Origin: Tidjanibacter sp.
Lineage (GTDB): Bacteria; Bacteroidota; Bacteroidia; Bacteroidales; Rikenellaceae
Length of the DNA stretch: 51,641 nt
NCBI GenBank assembly: GCA_017466345.1
Contig: JAFTUI010000013.1
Location: 1 to 51,641 of the forward strand
Reading direction: 5' to 3'
How positions within the stretch are numbered: the stretch's first letter is position 1; each line of letters opens with the position of its first letter. A program made the position numbers and the translations under genes. Under the pieces are notes generated by a model, which was not told the origin of the DNA, searched no databases, and worked only from the letters and a program-made list of their open reading frames with translations. Positions 16,160 to 25,313 of this stretch are shown piece after piece.

Positions 16160-17107
16160 ATGAAAAGAATTCTTATCGCTGGTGCGGGTGGTCAGATTGG
16201 CTCGGAACTTACGGGCTACCTCCGCAAAATCTATGGTCCTGAGAATGTGGTGGCAGCTGACCTCCGTGAATGCCCCCATTTGGCATACGATGGTCCCTTT
16301 GAGATTCTCAACATTCTCGACAGGGAGGCCTATGCAGCACTCGTGCGCAGTTACAACATCGACACCATCTTCAACCTCGTTGCAGTACTCTCGGCTACGG
16401 GTGAGAAGAACCCTCAGGGTGCGTGGAATGTAAATATGGGTGCGCTGATGAACTCGCTCGAAATTGCCCGCGAGTATGGTTGTGCTCTCTTCACTCCCAG
16501 CTCGATTGGTGCTTTCGGTGGCGACTTCGAGAGGGACAACACTCCTCAGGATGTATCGATGCAGCCCAACACCATCTATGGCGTGTGCAAGGTGACGGGC
16601 GAGTTGCTCTCGAACTACTACAACACTCGATTTGGAGTTGATACCCGTAGTGTGCGTTTCCCCGGTATCATCTCGAATGTGACAATGCCCGGTGGCGGTA
16701 CTACCGACTATGCAGTGGAGATTTTCTACGAGGCGGTCAAAACGGGTCACTACACTTGCCCCGTGCCTGCGGATGTCTATATGGATATGATGTATATGCC
16801 CGATGCGCTGAAATCTATCGTGGATTTGATGGAGGCTGATCCCACCAAGTTGCGCCACCGCAACTCGTTCAACATCGCCTCGATGAGTTTCACTCCCGAG
16901 ATTTTGGCAGCCGAGATTCGCAAACACATCCCCGAGTTTACTATGGACTACAACGTAGATCCCGTGAAGGAGGAGATTTCTCGTAGCTGGCCCAATAAAC
17001 TTGATGACACTTGCGCTCGTGAGGAGTGGGGCTGGTCGCCCGATTGGGACTTGGAGAAGATGGTTGTGGATATGCTCGCAGCCGTTCGCAAGAAATTGGG
17101 CAAATAA
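16160..17107 (+). CDS. L-threonine 3-dehydrogenase, SDR (epimerase-like) type
   Basis: NAD-dependent oxidoreductase of the extended SDR family, 315 residues. The Rossmann motif GAGGQIGSEL is at 8-17, the conserved Ser stretch TPSSIGAFGG near 112-121, and the catalytic YxxxK is Y140/K144 (YGVCK). The overall pattern matches the epimerase-like threonine dehydrogenases known from Bacteroidota, which oxidise L-Thr to 2-amino-3-ketobutyrate. No kbl (the usual partner ligase) is next to it. An intrinsic terminator follows before panE. A different nucleotide-sugar epimerase is the alternative. Confidence 0.85.
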   Translation: MKRILIAGAGGQIGSELTGYLRKIYGPENVVAADLRECPHLAYDGPFEILNILDREAYAALVRSYNIDTIFNLVAVLSATGEKNPQGAWNVNMGALMNSLEIAREYGCALFTPSSIGAFGGDFERDNTPQDVSMQPNTIYGVCKVTGELLSNYYNTRFGVDTRSVRFPGIISNVTMPGGGTTDYAVEIFYEAVKTGHYTCPVPADVYMDMMYMPDALKSIVDLMEADPTKLRHRNSFNIASMSFTPEILAAEIRKHIPEFTMDYNVDPVKEEISRSWPNKLDDTCAREEWGWSPDWDLEKMVVDMLAAVRKKLGK

Positions 17108-17123
17108 CAAGTCAAGACACTTT

Positions 17124-17156
17124 GGGCGTAGGCACTTGGGTTCCTGCGCCCTTTTT
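17124..17156 (+). terminator. Intrinsic terminator after threonine dehydrogenase
   Basis: Arms GGGCGTAGG (17124-17132) and CCTGCGCCC (17143-17151) pair with one G-T wobble, followed by TTTTTA. It lies 26 bp upstream of panE. Confidence 0.75.
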
Positions 17157-17181
17157 ATTAATAATAAGGTATAAGTTTACT

Positions 17182-18183
17182 ATGAGAACAGCAATCTATG
17201 GCGCGGGGTCGTTGGGTACGATTCTCGGCGCATACATAACCAAGAATGGCGGTAAGGTGGAACTCATCAACCGCAATAAGGCACACGTTGAGGCTCTGCA
17301 AACCGTTGGTGCTCAGGTGGTCGGTACGGTCAATTTCACTCAGCCCGTAACCGCCTATCTCCCCGAAGAGATGGAGGGAGTGTATGACATCATCTTCCTT
17401 ATGACCAAACAGCAACAGAATGTGGAGGTTGTTACCCGCTTGAAAGATTTTCTGGCAGAGGATGGTGTTATCGTGACCTTGCAGAACGGCATTCCAGAGT
17501 TGCAGATTGGCGAGATTGTGGGCGACAACCGCACGCTGGGCTGTACGGTGGCGTGGGGTGCTACGATGAAGGGTGCTGGCGTGTGCGAACTCACCAGCCA
17601 GCCCGATAGCCTTACCTTCTCGCTCGGCTCTCTCACTGCGGAGCGCAACGCACACTTCGAGGATGTGAAGGCTCTGCTGGAACTGATGGGCGAAGTGGAG
17701 GTTGACGAGAACTTTGTGGGCACACGTTGGAGTAAACTGCTCATCAACGCCTCGTTCTCGGGTATGAGTGCTGTGTTGGGTTGCACCTTTGGCGAGGCTG
17801 CCAAGGCGAAGGCTTCCAGACGCATCGTGCAGGCTCTCATCAAGGAGTGTATAGACGTGTGCGCCAAGGGTGGCATTAGGATTGAGCCTGTGCAGGGCAA
17901 GGATATTGTCAAGTTGCTCGACTATAAGAGCGGGCTGAAAAAAGCCATCTCGTTCTTCATCATCCCCATCGCTATCCGCAAACACGCACTGCTGAAAGCA
18001 AGTATGCTGCAAGATATTGAGAAGGGTAAGCTGACCGAGGTGGATGCCATAAATGGCGTTGTGAGTGCCTACGGTCGCAAGGTGGGCTTCCCTACACCTA
18101 TGAACGACAAGGTTGTGGAGATTATCCACCGCATCGAAAAAGGCGAACTCAAACCCTCGTTCGACAACCTCGCTTTGTTCTAA
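17182..18183 (+). CDS. panE: 2-dehydropantoate 2-reductase (ketopantoate reductase)
   Basis: NADPH-dependent reductase making pantoate for CoA synthesis, 333 residues. The N-terminal nucleotide motif GAGSLGT is at 7-13, followed by the family pattern FLMTKQQQN and TLQNGIPE; the ApbA/PanE C-terminal helical domain contains WSKLLINASFS with the likely catalytic Lys. The ATG at 17182 (MRTAIYGAGSLG) is chosen; the upstream open frame overlaps the previous gene. The substrate is inferred from family; related reductases of other 2-oxo acids are possible. Confidence 0.88.
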   Translation: MRTAIYGAGSLGTILGAYITKNGGKVELINRNKAHVEALQTVGAQVVGTVNFTQPVTAYLPEEMEGVYDIIFLMTKQQQNVEVVTRLKDFLAEDGVIVTLQNGIPELQIGEIVGDNRTLGCTVAWGATMKGAGVCELTSQPDSLTFSLGSLTAERNAHFEDVKALLELMGEVEVDENFVGTRWSKLLINASFSGMSAVLGCTFGEAAKAKASRRIVQALIKECIDVCAKGGIRIEPVQGKDIVKLLDYKSGLKKAISFFIIPIAIRKHALLKASMLQDIEKGKLTEVDAINGVVSAYGRKVGFPTPMNDKVVEIIHRIEKGELKPSFDNLALF

Positions 18184-18187
18184 GAGT

Positions 18188-18215
18188 AACAATTCTCAAT
18201 GTTTTGAGAGTTGTT
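18188..18215 (+). terminator. Hairpin after panE
   Basis: Arms AACAATTCTCAA (18188-18199) and TTGAGAGTTGTT (18204-18215) with one wobble and a 4-base loop, 4 bp after the panE stop. The arms are built from the AATTCTCAA-type period-7 sequence. No long T run follows. Confidence 0.5.
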
Positions 18216-18600
18216 GTCTAAGGTCTAACGTTTAACGTTTAAGGTCTAACGTTTAAGGTCTTCTCCCCCCCTTATTCTCGGGTATCTTTTTTAATACCCG
18301 CGAATAAGGGGGGAGGTTTTTTACAGACCTCTCCCGCCCTGCGGGCACCCTCCCTGCTCGGCGGGGACGCCGAGCGCAATTTCGACCACCCCTCCTATCC
18401 TCCCCTCATCGTAGGGGAGGAACTTCTTTACAGACCTCTCCCGCCCTTTGGGCACCCTCCCCTAAGTTAGGGGAGGGTTGCAGGGGTTACAGGGGTTACA
18501 GGGGTTACAGGGAGTACTCCCTGCTATCCTTGTTATCCTTGTTATCCTTGTAACCCTTGGAACTCTTGCAAAGATGGAGCGGGCTCCGCAGTTTGCACTC
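18216..18600. repeat. Repeat island between panE and der
   Basis: In order: GTCTAAC/GTTTAAC heptamers (18217-18260); a GGGTAT...ATACCC hairpin with CCCCCC/GGGGGG outer arms (18264-18314); two copies of the CCTCCCC...GGGGAGG family with ACAGACCTCTCCCGCCC (18323-18420 and 18430-18480); three GGGGTTACA nonamers (18482-18510); three TTATCCTTG nonamers (18528-18558). No gene is seen in this 545-bp gap. Confidence 0.75.
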
Positions 18601-18603
18601 TTG

Positions 18604-18726
18604 CAGCGATTGCGATTTGTGAGGCGAGTAGTAGGCGCACAAGAAAACCACCTTCGTAATTTACTAAGCGTAAATGAGAAGGTGGTTTATCGCAGTGCAA
18701 CGACCTAATCGCCCACAAGGCGCAAT
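18604..18726. repeat. Diverged family A repeat forming the der terminator hairpin
   Basis: Aligned to A3/A4 in reverse orientation it keeps TGCGATTTGTGAGGC, TTTAC-TAAGC-GTAAATGAG and CCCACAAGGCGCA. The central TTTAC (18660-18664) / GTAAA (18670-18674) stem is kept and is enclosed by a longer stem, AAACCACCTT (18645-18654) / AAGGTGGTTT (18679-18688). Reading minus, the stem is followed by TTTTCTT, so it probably ends der transcription. Confidence 0.65.
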
Positions 18727-18728
18727 CG

Positions 18729-20030
18729 CTACTTCTGGCGGAAATATATCTGCATCGGCACTCCACAAAAATCCCAATGCTCACGAATCTTGTTCTCCAA
18801 GAATCGGCGATAGTGGTCGCGGATGTATTGGGGCAAGTTTACGAAGAACGCAAACGAGGGGGTAACCGTAGGCAGCTGAGTGATATATTTGATTTTGATA
18901 TACTTACCCTTGGTCATTGGAGGAGGTGTCTCCTCAATGATAGGCAGCAGATACTCGTTGAGTTCGCTGGTGGAGATGCGGCGAGCACGCGACTCGTAGA
19001 CCTTCACAGCGGTCTGCAACACCTCCATAATGCGCTGTTTGTTGATGACCGAAGTGAAGATGATGGGCACATCGTTGAAGGGTGCGAGTTTTGCCAAGAG
19101 AGCCTCGCGCCACTCCTTCATAGTGTTGTTGCCTTTCTCTATGAGGTCCCACTTATTGACCACAATCACGCAGCCCTTTTTGTTGCGCACGATGAGCGAA
19201 AAGATATTCATATCCTGCGACTCGATGCCCTGACGAGCATCCAACATCAGCACGCAAACATCGGAGTTTTCGATAGCCCTGATGGAGCGCATAACCGAGT
19301 AGAATTCCAGGTCCTCGGTAACTTTACCTTTCTTGCGAAGGCCCGCAGTATCAACAAGATAGAAGTCCAAGCCGAACTTATTGTAGCGGGTGTTGATGCT
19401 GTCGCGAGTTGTGCCTGCAATGTTGGTCACAATGTTGCGCTCGGTGCCAAGCAGAGCGTTGGTAAGCGAAGATTTACCCACATTGGGGCGACCTACGATA
19501 GTGATGCGGGGCAGTTGTTCCTCCACTTCGGGCTTATCCTCGGGCAGCATCTCTACGATTTTATCCATCAAATCGCCCGTACCGCTACCGCTCATAGAGC
19601 TGATGCAGTAGGGGTCGCCAAGTCCCAAACCATAGAACTCGTTGGAGCCGTAGATAAGTTCATAGTTATCGACCTTATTTACCACCAGCAGAGTGGGTTT
19701 CTTGCTACGGCGCAGAACATCTGCCACCATCTGGTCGAGGTCGGTGATGCCCGTAGATACTTCCACCATAAAGAGGATGAGGTCTGCCTCGTCAATGGCG
19801 AGATGCACCTGCTTGCGAATCTCCTCCTCGAAGGCGTCATCGCTACCCACCGAGTAACCTCCCGTGTCGATGAGCGAGAACTCCTTACCGTTCCAATCGG
19901 TTTTACCGTAGTGGCGGTCGCGCGTGGTGCCTGCCGTAGAATCGACAATCGCCTGACGCATACCTACCAAACGGTTGAAAAATGTACTCTTGCCCACATT
20001 TGGGCGACCTACTATTGCGACTAAACTCAT
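18729..20030 (-). CDS. der: Ribosome-associated double GTPase Der (EngA)
   Basis: Essential GTPase for 50S ribosome assembly, 433 residues. Two tandem G domains each show G1 GRPNVGKS (8-15 and 180-187) and the following AGTTRD and NK(V/W)D motifs, then a C-terminal KH-like domain (ending with PMQIYFRQK). The ATG at 20030 ([13 protein letters not shown]) is chosen; the open frame upstream crosses the divergent promoter region. Minus-strand TATCTTTG at 20061-20054 is the likely -7 box. Confidence 0.97.
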   Translation of the reverse strand: MSLVAIVGRPNVGKSTFFNRLVGMRQAIVDSTAGTTRDRHYGKTDWNGKEFSLIDTGGYSVGSDDAFEEEIRKQVHLAIDEADLILFMVEVSTGITDLDQMVADVLRRSKKPTLLVVNKVDNYELIYGSNEFYGLGLGDPYCISSMSGSGTGDLMDKIVEMLPEDKPEVEEQLPRITIVGRPNVGKSSLTNALLGTERNIVTNIAGTTRDSINTRYNKFGLDFYLVDTAGLRKKGKVTEDLEFYSVMRSIRAIENSDVCVLMLDARQGIESQDMNIFSLIVRNKKGCVIVVNKWDLIEKGNNTMKEWREALLAKLAPFNDVPIIFTSVINKQRIMEVLQTAVKVYESRARRISTSELNEYLLPIIEETPPPMTKGKYIKIKYITQLPTVTPSFAFFVNLPQYIRDHYRRFLENKIREHWDFCGVPMQIYFRQK

Positions 20031-20053
20031 AACTATTTCGATTAATTCGGCTG

Positions 20054-20061
20054 CAAAGATA
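20054..20061 (-). promoter_or_regulatory. Probable -7 box for der
   Basis: Minus-strand TATCTTTG matches TAnnTTTG, 23 bp before the der ATG. It is divergent from the barrel gene promoter. Confidence 0.55.
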
Positions 20062-20087
20062 ACCAACTTTGAGAAAAAAATCATCTT

Positions 20088-20122
20088 TTTGCACCATTTT
20101 TGAAGAATAATACATATATTTG
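20088..20122 (+). promoter_or_regulatory. Probable promoter for the first barrel gene
   Basis: TTTG (20088-20091) and TATATTTG (20115-20122) with a 23-bp spacer, longer than the usual 19-21, so the -33 match is tentative; the -7 match is perfect. Confidence 0.5.
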
Positions 20123-20177
20123 TAGCAGAATTTAGAATACTGAAAATCAATTTGATAATAGACAAACGCCTAATTCT

Positions 20178-20822
20178 ATGAAAAAATTTATTCTTTCGGC
20201 ACTCTTCGTGCTCTCCTCGGCAGTGACAATGAACGCCTTTGGCATATTGGGCATTCTCAATGTGGGTGCCCGCATCGGTATCGTCTCTTCGAGTGAGCAA
20301 ATCCCCACCACCAGCGATGGTATAATGGAGTCTATTAGTGCCGAGGGTACAGGCTGGACAGGTACCATCTTTGCACGCCTCAACATCCCCAAGTTGCCCA
20401 TCTATATTCAGCCTGAGTTGCAATATACCAAGACGACCATAGACCTTCCAAAGTTCAACCTCGACTACATCCTCGGCAAAGAGGAAGAGGGTGTTGAGAG
20501 CCACAAGTACATCGACCTACCCATCCTCTTGGGTGCGGAGTTCGACTTGGCTCTTGCCAGCATTAGGGTAAACGCAGGTCCCGTATTTGCCATCACTTCC
20601 GAGAAAGGTTTTAGGGATTTGGTGGAGGAGGATTTCATTGCCGCCTACAATGAGCCCAAAGTGAGTTGGACTGCGGGCTTGGCTGTTGATCTCTTCTGGC
20701 TCACTGCCGAGATTCGCTACAATGGCAACTTCAAAAACGACACCGTAAATACCGAAGACATCGCAGGTAGCATCAATCCCAACCGCACAAGTTGGAACCT
20801 GAGTTTCGGTATAACATTCTAA
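20178..20822 (+). CDS. PorT-like outer membrane beta-barrel protein
   Basis: 214 residues with a signal peptide (about 1-20, [20 protein letters not shown]) and alternating amphipathic strands ending in the C-terminal Phe expected for BAM-dependent insertion (SFGITF). The pattern is that of small eight-strand barrels annotated as PorT-family or outer membrane beta-barrel proteins in Bacteroidota. It has the same architecture as the next gene and probably arose by duplication. The function is not evident. Confidence 0.8.
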   Translation: MKKFILSALFVLSSAVTMNAFGILGILNVGARIGIVSSSEQIPTTSDGIMESISAEGTGWTGTIFARLNIPKLPIYIQPELQYTKTTIDLPKFNLDYILGKEEEGVESHKYIDLPILLGAEFDLALASIRVNAGPVFAITSEKGFRDLVEEDFIAAYNEPKVSWTAGLAVDLFWLTAEIRYNGNFKNDTVNTEDIAGSINPNRTSWNLSFGITF

Positions 20823-20902
20823 AAAAAGCACACAAACTACACAAAATAGGCGGCAGAGAGTGAAAATGATAGTATAAAATACTATTGTTTGTAAAAAATA
20901 AC

Positions 20903-20910
20903 TATATTTG
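20903..20910 (+). promoter_or_regulatory. Probable -7 box for the second barrel gene
   Basis: TATATTTG, 62 bp before the ATG. The nearest TTTG is only 11 bp upstream, so no -33 box is assigned. Confidence 0.45.
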
Positions 20911-20972
20911 CCCAGTGCAAAACTATTAACACGAAGAAAAAGATAATTTTTAACTAATACCAAAAAAACATT

Positions 20973-21611
20973 ATGAAGAGAGTGATTATGATGGTGGCTG
21001 TTGCCCTTATGGCAATTTCTACCGTAAACGCACAGAGCCACAAATGGTTGTGGGTAGGTGCAAAGGCAGGTTTGACCTCTACCGCTTCGGAAGTGAAGAT
21101 GGATGGTGAGAGCCTCCAAGGTGTATTTGATGGCGCAATGGGCTACAATGCTGGTCTTATGCTCCGCGTGAACGCTCCCCTGGGTATCTTCTCGCTCCAC
21201 TTGCAGCCTGAGGTTATGTACAACTGGCAGAAAGGTCAGCTCACAAACGAAGCTGGCGAGATGAAGGAGATGACTCTCAACGAGTTTAGCGTTCCCGTAT
21301 TGGCAGGTGTAGGTCTTGACCTCGGTTTGTTCAACGCTCGCTTGCAGGCTGGTCCTGTTGTGAAATTCAACTCCAACGCTGTTATTTCGGGCGAGAACGC
21401 AAATACTGAGGGTATCGATTGGCAGGATGTATCGTACACTTGGGCAGCAGGTGTAGGTATCGACCTCTTCAACTTCATTATGGTTGATTTCCGCTACCTC
21501 GGTGGTTGGTTGGAGGGTGCTGAGCCTAAGAACATTGGCGAGCTCTTCAATTTCGACAACATCAACAAAGAGGCTAACGCTTGGTACGTTTCGCTTGGTA
21601 TTATGTTCTAA
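20973..21611 (+). CDS. PorT-like outer membrane beta-barrel protein
   Basis: 212 residues with a signal peptide cleaved after about residue 20 (STVNA-QSHKW) and a small barrel ending in Phe (VSLGIMF). Shared blocks with the previous protein include the strand patterns around LHLQPEVMYNWQ (cf. IQPELQYTK), LQAGPVVKFNS (cf. [11 protein letters not shown]) and TWAAGVGIDLFNF (cf. [11 protein letters not shown]), supporting tandem duplication. It has its own -7-like box. Confidence 0.8.
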   Translation: MKRVIMMVAVALMAISTVNAQSHKWLWVGAKAGLTSTASEVKMDGESLQGVFDGAMGYNAGLMLRVNAPLGIFSLHLQPEVMYNWQKGQLTNEAGEMKEMTLNEFSVPVLAGVGLDLGLFNARLQAGPVVKFNSNAVISGENANTEGIDWQDVSYTWAAGVGIDLFNFIMVDFRYLGGWLEGAEPKNIGELFNFDNINKEANAWYVSLGIMF

Positions 21612-21633
21612 GCGATTGACTAACAACGTGTAA

Positions 21634-22608
21634 ATGGCAGAGAAGAGCATATCTATTGACGGTATTGAACTTCTCGACTTCTATGGGGTCGCAAATTCTA
21701 ATTTCAACAGGATTTGCGACCTTTTTCCTAAACTCAAAATTGTTGCTCGCGGCAACGCCATTAAGGCAATAGGTGCCGATGAGGAGATTGAGCGTCTGGA
21801 AGAGAGGTTGAGTTCGCTTGTCCTGTACTACAACAAGTACGGGCATATCTCCGTCAGTGTCATTAATCAGATTTTTCAGGGAGGACTCCCCCATTTGGAG
21901 GGCGAGCCCCAAGATGCCGATGTGATAGTCTACGGAAATAACGGACTAATCGTCAAGGCACGCACTAAAAACCAACAACGACTCGTTGAACTATATAAGT
22001 CCAACGATTTGCTGATGGCTGTTGGTCCCGCAGGTAGCGGCAAGACCTACACCGCCATAGCACTTGCAGTGGGTGCGCTCAAAAACCGCGAGGTGAAGCG
22101 CATCATCCTCACCCGCCCCGCAGTGGAGGCTGGCGAGAGGCTCGGTTTCCTGCCGGGCGACTTGAAGGAGAAGTTAGACCCCTATCTGCAACCCTTGTAT
22201 GACGCGCTGAACGATATGATTCCGCCCGCCAAGTTGCAGAAATTTATGGAGGAGGGTGTGGTGCAGATTGCTCCGCTGGCGTATATGAGGGGCCGCACAC
22301 TCGACAATGCCTTTGTGATACTCGATGAGGCACAGAACACCACCCTACCCCAACTCAAAATGTTCCTTACACGAATGGGACGCAATGCGAAGTTCATCGT
22401 CACGGGCGACCTGACGCAGATAGACCTTCCAAAAAAGAGCGACTCGGGACTTGCGCGCGCAATTGGAATGCTCAAAGATATTGATGGCATAGGCATTGTG
22501 GAGTTCGATAGTAAGGACATCATCCGCCACTCGCTCGTAAGCCGCATAGTGAAGGCTTTTGACGGTAAGAGCGCAGGGGATGAGCAGCTACAAGAAGAGG
22601 AAAAATAG
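21634..22608 (+). CDS. phoH: PhoH-family ATPase
   Basis: 324-residue P-loop ATPase of the PhoH/YbeZ type, linked in other bacteria to ribosome and RNA metabolism. An N-terminal KH-like segment (about 30-105) precedes Walker A GPAGSGKT (131-138), the conserved LTRPAVEAGERLGFLPG, and Walker B FVILDEAQNTT. It starts 22 bp after the second barrel gene. YbeY, its usual partner, is not in the window. Confidence 0.92.
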   Translation: MAEKSISIDGIELLDFYGVANSNFNRICDLFPKLKIVARGNAIKAIGADEEIERLEERLSSLVLYYNKYGHISVSVINQIFQGGLPHLEGEPQDADVIVYGNNGLIVKARTKNQQRLVELYKSNDLLMAVGPAGSGKTYTAIALAVGALKNREVKRIILTRPAVEAGERLGFLPGDLKEKLDPYLQPLYDALNDMIPPAKLQKFMEEGVVQIAPLAYMRGRTLDNAFVILDEAQNTTLPQLKMFLTRMGRNAKFIVTGDLTQIDLPKKSDSGLARAIGMLKDIDGIGIVEFDSKDIIRHSLVSRIVKAFDGKSAGDEQLQEEEK

Positions 22609-22653
22609 AGATAATACATAACATAAATAACACTAAACAAAACAGATAACACT

Positions 22654-24117
22654 ATGGACAAAAACCTGTCGAAACTCGCTCCCGCAGCGGTTTGGAAAAA
22701 CTTTGAGGGTCTGACCAAATGCCCTCGCCCCTCGCACAACGAAGAGGCTGCACGCAAATACATCATCGAGTTTGTGAAAAATCTCGGCTTGGAGTACTCC
22801 GAGGACGAAGCTCACAACATCTTGGTTAAGAAGCCCGCAACCGCAGGTATGGAGAACCGCAAAACCATCGTTCTCCAATCGCACGTTGATATGGTGCCCC
22901 AGAAGAACTCCGACAAAGAGTTCAACTTCGACACTGACGCCATTGAGGCTTACATTGATGGCGAGTGGGTAACCGCAAATGGTACCACTCTCGGTGCAGA
23001 CAACGGTATTGGCGTTGCTGCTATGATGGCAGTTTTGGAGTCAAAAGATCTCAAACACGGTCCTATTGAGGCTCTCTTCACCGCAACTGAGGAGACAGGT
23101 ATGGATGGTGCATTTGGCTTGAAGGCTGGTCAGTTGAAGGGCGAGATTTTGCTCAATATGGACTCCGAGACCGAGGGCGAGCTGTATGTTGGTTGCGCAG
23201 GTGGTATGGACTTCAACGCCACACTCCGCTACGGTACAGGTCGCATTATGAAGAGCGATTTCAGCGCATATAGGCTCGAAATTAAAGGCTTGAAGGGTGG
23301 TCACTCGGGTATGGAAATTATACTCCAAAGGGCTAACTCGAACAAACTGATGGCAAGGTTCCTCAAAACCTTTATGGATAAATTCGGCATCCTGCTGTGC
23401 AACATTGATGGTGGCGGTCTGAGGAACGCTATCCCCAGGGAGGCTTTCGCTACTGTGGCTGTTTTGAAACAGTACGAGAAGAAATTCCTCTCGGCAGTGA
23501 AACGCTACGAGAAACTCTATCAGGCTGAGTTCAAGGGTATTGAGGACAGCATTTCGTTCAAGGCTGTACCCGTTAAGTGCCCCTCGAAGTGCATCGACAT
23601 CTTCGATACTCAGGACCTCATTGATGCAGTATTGGGTTTGCCCAACGGTATCGTGAAGATGAGCACCACTATGCCCGGTTTGGTACAGACTTCGACCAAC
23701 CTCGCAAGAGTCGTATCGGAGAAGGGTAAGTTCACCATCCTCTGCCTCTTGCGCTCATCGGTACGCAGCGAGAAAGAGGCTTTGGCTCAGCAGATGAAGA
23801 CCATTTGCGAGATGGCAGGTGCTACCGTGAAACTCAGCGGCTCGTATGACGGTTGGAACCCCAATCCCGAATCGCCCATCCTCCACACTATGCAGGAGGG
23901 TTATGAGGCTCTCTATGGCAAGAAACCTGAGATTATGGCTATCCACGCAGGTTTGGAGTGCGGTATCATCGGCGGCGTATATCCCAAGATGGATATGATT
24001 TCGTTCGGTCCTACCATCTGCTATCCCCACTCGCCAGACGAGAAGGTTAATATCGCTTCGGTAGAGAAGTTCTACAACTACCTCTGCTACACTTTGGAGC
24101 ACGCTCCCTTGAAGTAG
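22654..24117 (+). CDS. pepD: Aminoacyl-histidine dipeptidase (PepD, M20 family)
   Basis: Zinc dipeptidase of 487 residues, probably cytoplasmic. Metal ligands and catalytic residues are visible: H77 and D79 in SHVDMV, D116 in GADNG, and E146/E147 in EETGMDGA. The C-terminal half includes HAGLECG and the family end SPDEKVNI. Length matches PepD (about 485). It acts on short peptides such as Xaa-His. It lies between phoH and the lipid kinase with gaps of 45 and 92 bp. Confidence 0.93.
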   Translation: MDKNLSKLAPAAVWKNFEGLTKCPRPSHNEEAARKYIIEFVKNLGLEYSEDEAHNILVKKPATAGMENRKTIVLQSHVDMVPQKNSDKEFNFDTDAIEAYIDGEWVTANGTTLGADNGIGVAAMMAVLESKDLKHGPIEALFTATEETGMDGAFGLKAGQLKGEILLNMDSETEGELYVGCAGGMDFNATLRYGTGRIMKSDFSAYRLEIKGLKGGHSGMEIILQRANSNKLMARFLKTFMDKFGILLCNIDGGGLRNAIPREAFATVAVLKQYEKKFLSAVKRYEKLYQAEFKGIEDSISFKAVPVKCPSKCIDIFDTQDLIDAVLGLPNGIVKMSTTMPGLVQTSTNLARVVSEKGKFTILCLLRSSVRSEKEALAQQMKTICEMAGATVKLSGSYDGWNPNPESPILHTMQEGYEALYGKKPEIMAIHAGLECGIIGGVYPKMDMISFGPTICYPHSPDEKVNIASVEKFYNYLCYTLEHAPLK

Positions 24118-24209
24118 TCGTAGCCGAAGAATAGAGCCCAACAATGGGTGGTGCGCCTCCACACACGGGGGCGCACACCTTAAATAATAAATGAAGAACA
24201 CAGGTTAGA

Positions 24210-25148
24210 ATGAGTAAAAACAAAAGGTGGCTCGCCATTGTCAATCTGCTCTCGGGCAGTGGCAGATGTGGGCGCGACTGGGAACACATAGCTCGTATGC
24301 TCTACGCCAAAGGTATAGACTTCGACACCGTCTTTACGGGCTACCGCTACCACGCCATAGAGTTGGCTCGTAGGGGTATCGTAGAGGACGGTTACCGCAA
24401 CCTTATTGCCATTGGCGGTGATGGTACGGTACACGAGGTTGCAAATGGCATACTGATGCAGCAGGAGGTTCCCTCCACAGAGGTTAGGATGGGAGTTATT
24501 CCCGTAGGTACGGGCAACGATTGGATTCGCACGTTTGGTATTCCGAAGGACTATGAGGCTGCTATTGACATTCTCGCCGAGGGCAAAGAGTTTGTGCAGG
24601 ATGTTGCGAGGGCGACTTTTGTAGGTCGCAATGGCGAGCCTGAGAGCCGCTATTGTGTGAATGTCAGCGGAGCAGGTTTGGACGCCTTTGTAAATTTGAA
24701 GGTGTGCCAAATGAAGGATAAGGGCAAGAATGGCAAGATGTCCTATATGATGGGACTTGCCAAGTCGGTCTTGGAGTACCGCTCGTGCCGCACTGCTGTG
24801 AGAGTCGATGGCGAGAACGAGGCTAAGGGCTTGATTATGAGCGTTTCAGTAGGCATCGGTCAGTATAATGGTAGCGGTATGCTCCAACTGCCAGAGTCGA
24901 AGGCTGACGATGGTTTGCTGGACGTTACGGTCATCGAGACAATGTCCGTACCCCGCATTCTTACGGTTGTGGGCAGACTCTTCGATGGCAAGATCTACTC
25001 TGTCAAGAGGGTGCACAACTACAAAGGACGCACCATAGAGATTGCCTCTGACGAGGTTAAGGAGGTGGAGGTAGATGGCGAAGCACTCGGCACCACACCC
25101 GTAAGCTACACCATAGAAGACAGGAGGCTCAAAATTATTGTACCATAA
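24210..25148 (+). CDS. Diacylglycerol kinase-type lipid kinase (DAGK catalytic domain)
   Basis: 312-residue cytosolic kinase of the YegS/DgkB type that phosphorylates diacylglycerol or a related lipid. The ATP motif GGDGT (69-73, then VHEVANG) and GTGNDW are typical, and the C-terminal beta domain ends with VEVDGE. The exact substrate (diacylglycerol, sphingosine or other lipid) cannot be told. A strong intrinsic terminator follows. Confidence 0.88.
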   Translation: MSKNKRWLAIVNLLSGSGRCGRDWEHIARMLYAKGIDFDTVFTGYRYHAIELARRGIVEDGYRNLIAIGGDGTVHEVANGILMQQEVPSTEVRMGVIPVGTGNDWIRTFGIPKDYEAAIDILAEGKEFVQDVARATFVGRNGEPESRYCVNVSGAGLDAFVNLKVCQMKDKGKNGKMSYMMGLAKSVLEYRSCRTAVRVDGENEAKGLIMSVSVGIGQYNGSGMLQLPESKADDGLLDVTVIETMSVPRILTVVGRLFDGKIYSVKRVHNYKGRTIEIASDEVKEVEVDGEALGTTPVSYTIEDRRLKIIVP

Positions 25149-25226
25149 ACAAGAGTTTAAGCCATAGCTAATACATCGCCGAATTTTGCAAATTCTCACG
25201 TTGTATTAGGCGGTTGCTTTGTAACG

Positions 25227-25268
25227 AAATCGGGCGCGGAGGCACCTCTGCGTCCGATTTTGTTTTTT
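25227..25268 (+). terminator. Intrinsic terminator after the lipid kinase
   Basis: 16-bp stem AAATCGGGCGCGGAGG / CCTCTGCGTCCGATTT (two wobble pairs, 2-base loop by strict pairing) followed by TTGTTTTTT. Its T run overlaps the -33 box of the sir2 promoter. Confidence 0.85.
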
Positions 25269-25289
25269 GCTTTTTGAATTGTACCTTTG
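25259..25289 (+). promoter_or_regulatory. Bacteroidota-type promoter for sir2
   Basis: TTTG (25259-25262), 19-bp spacer, TACCTTTG (25282-25289); the ATG is 24 bp downstream. Confidence 0.78.
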
Positions 25290-25313
25290 TAGATTGTAAA
25301 ATACGCATTTAGG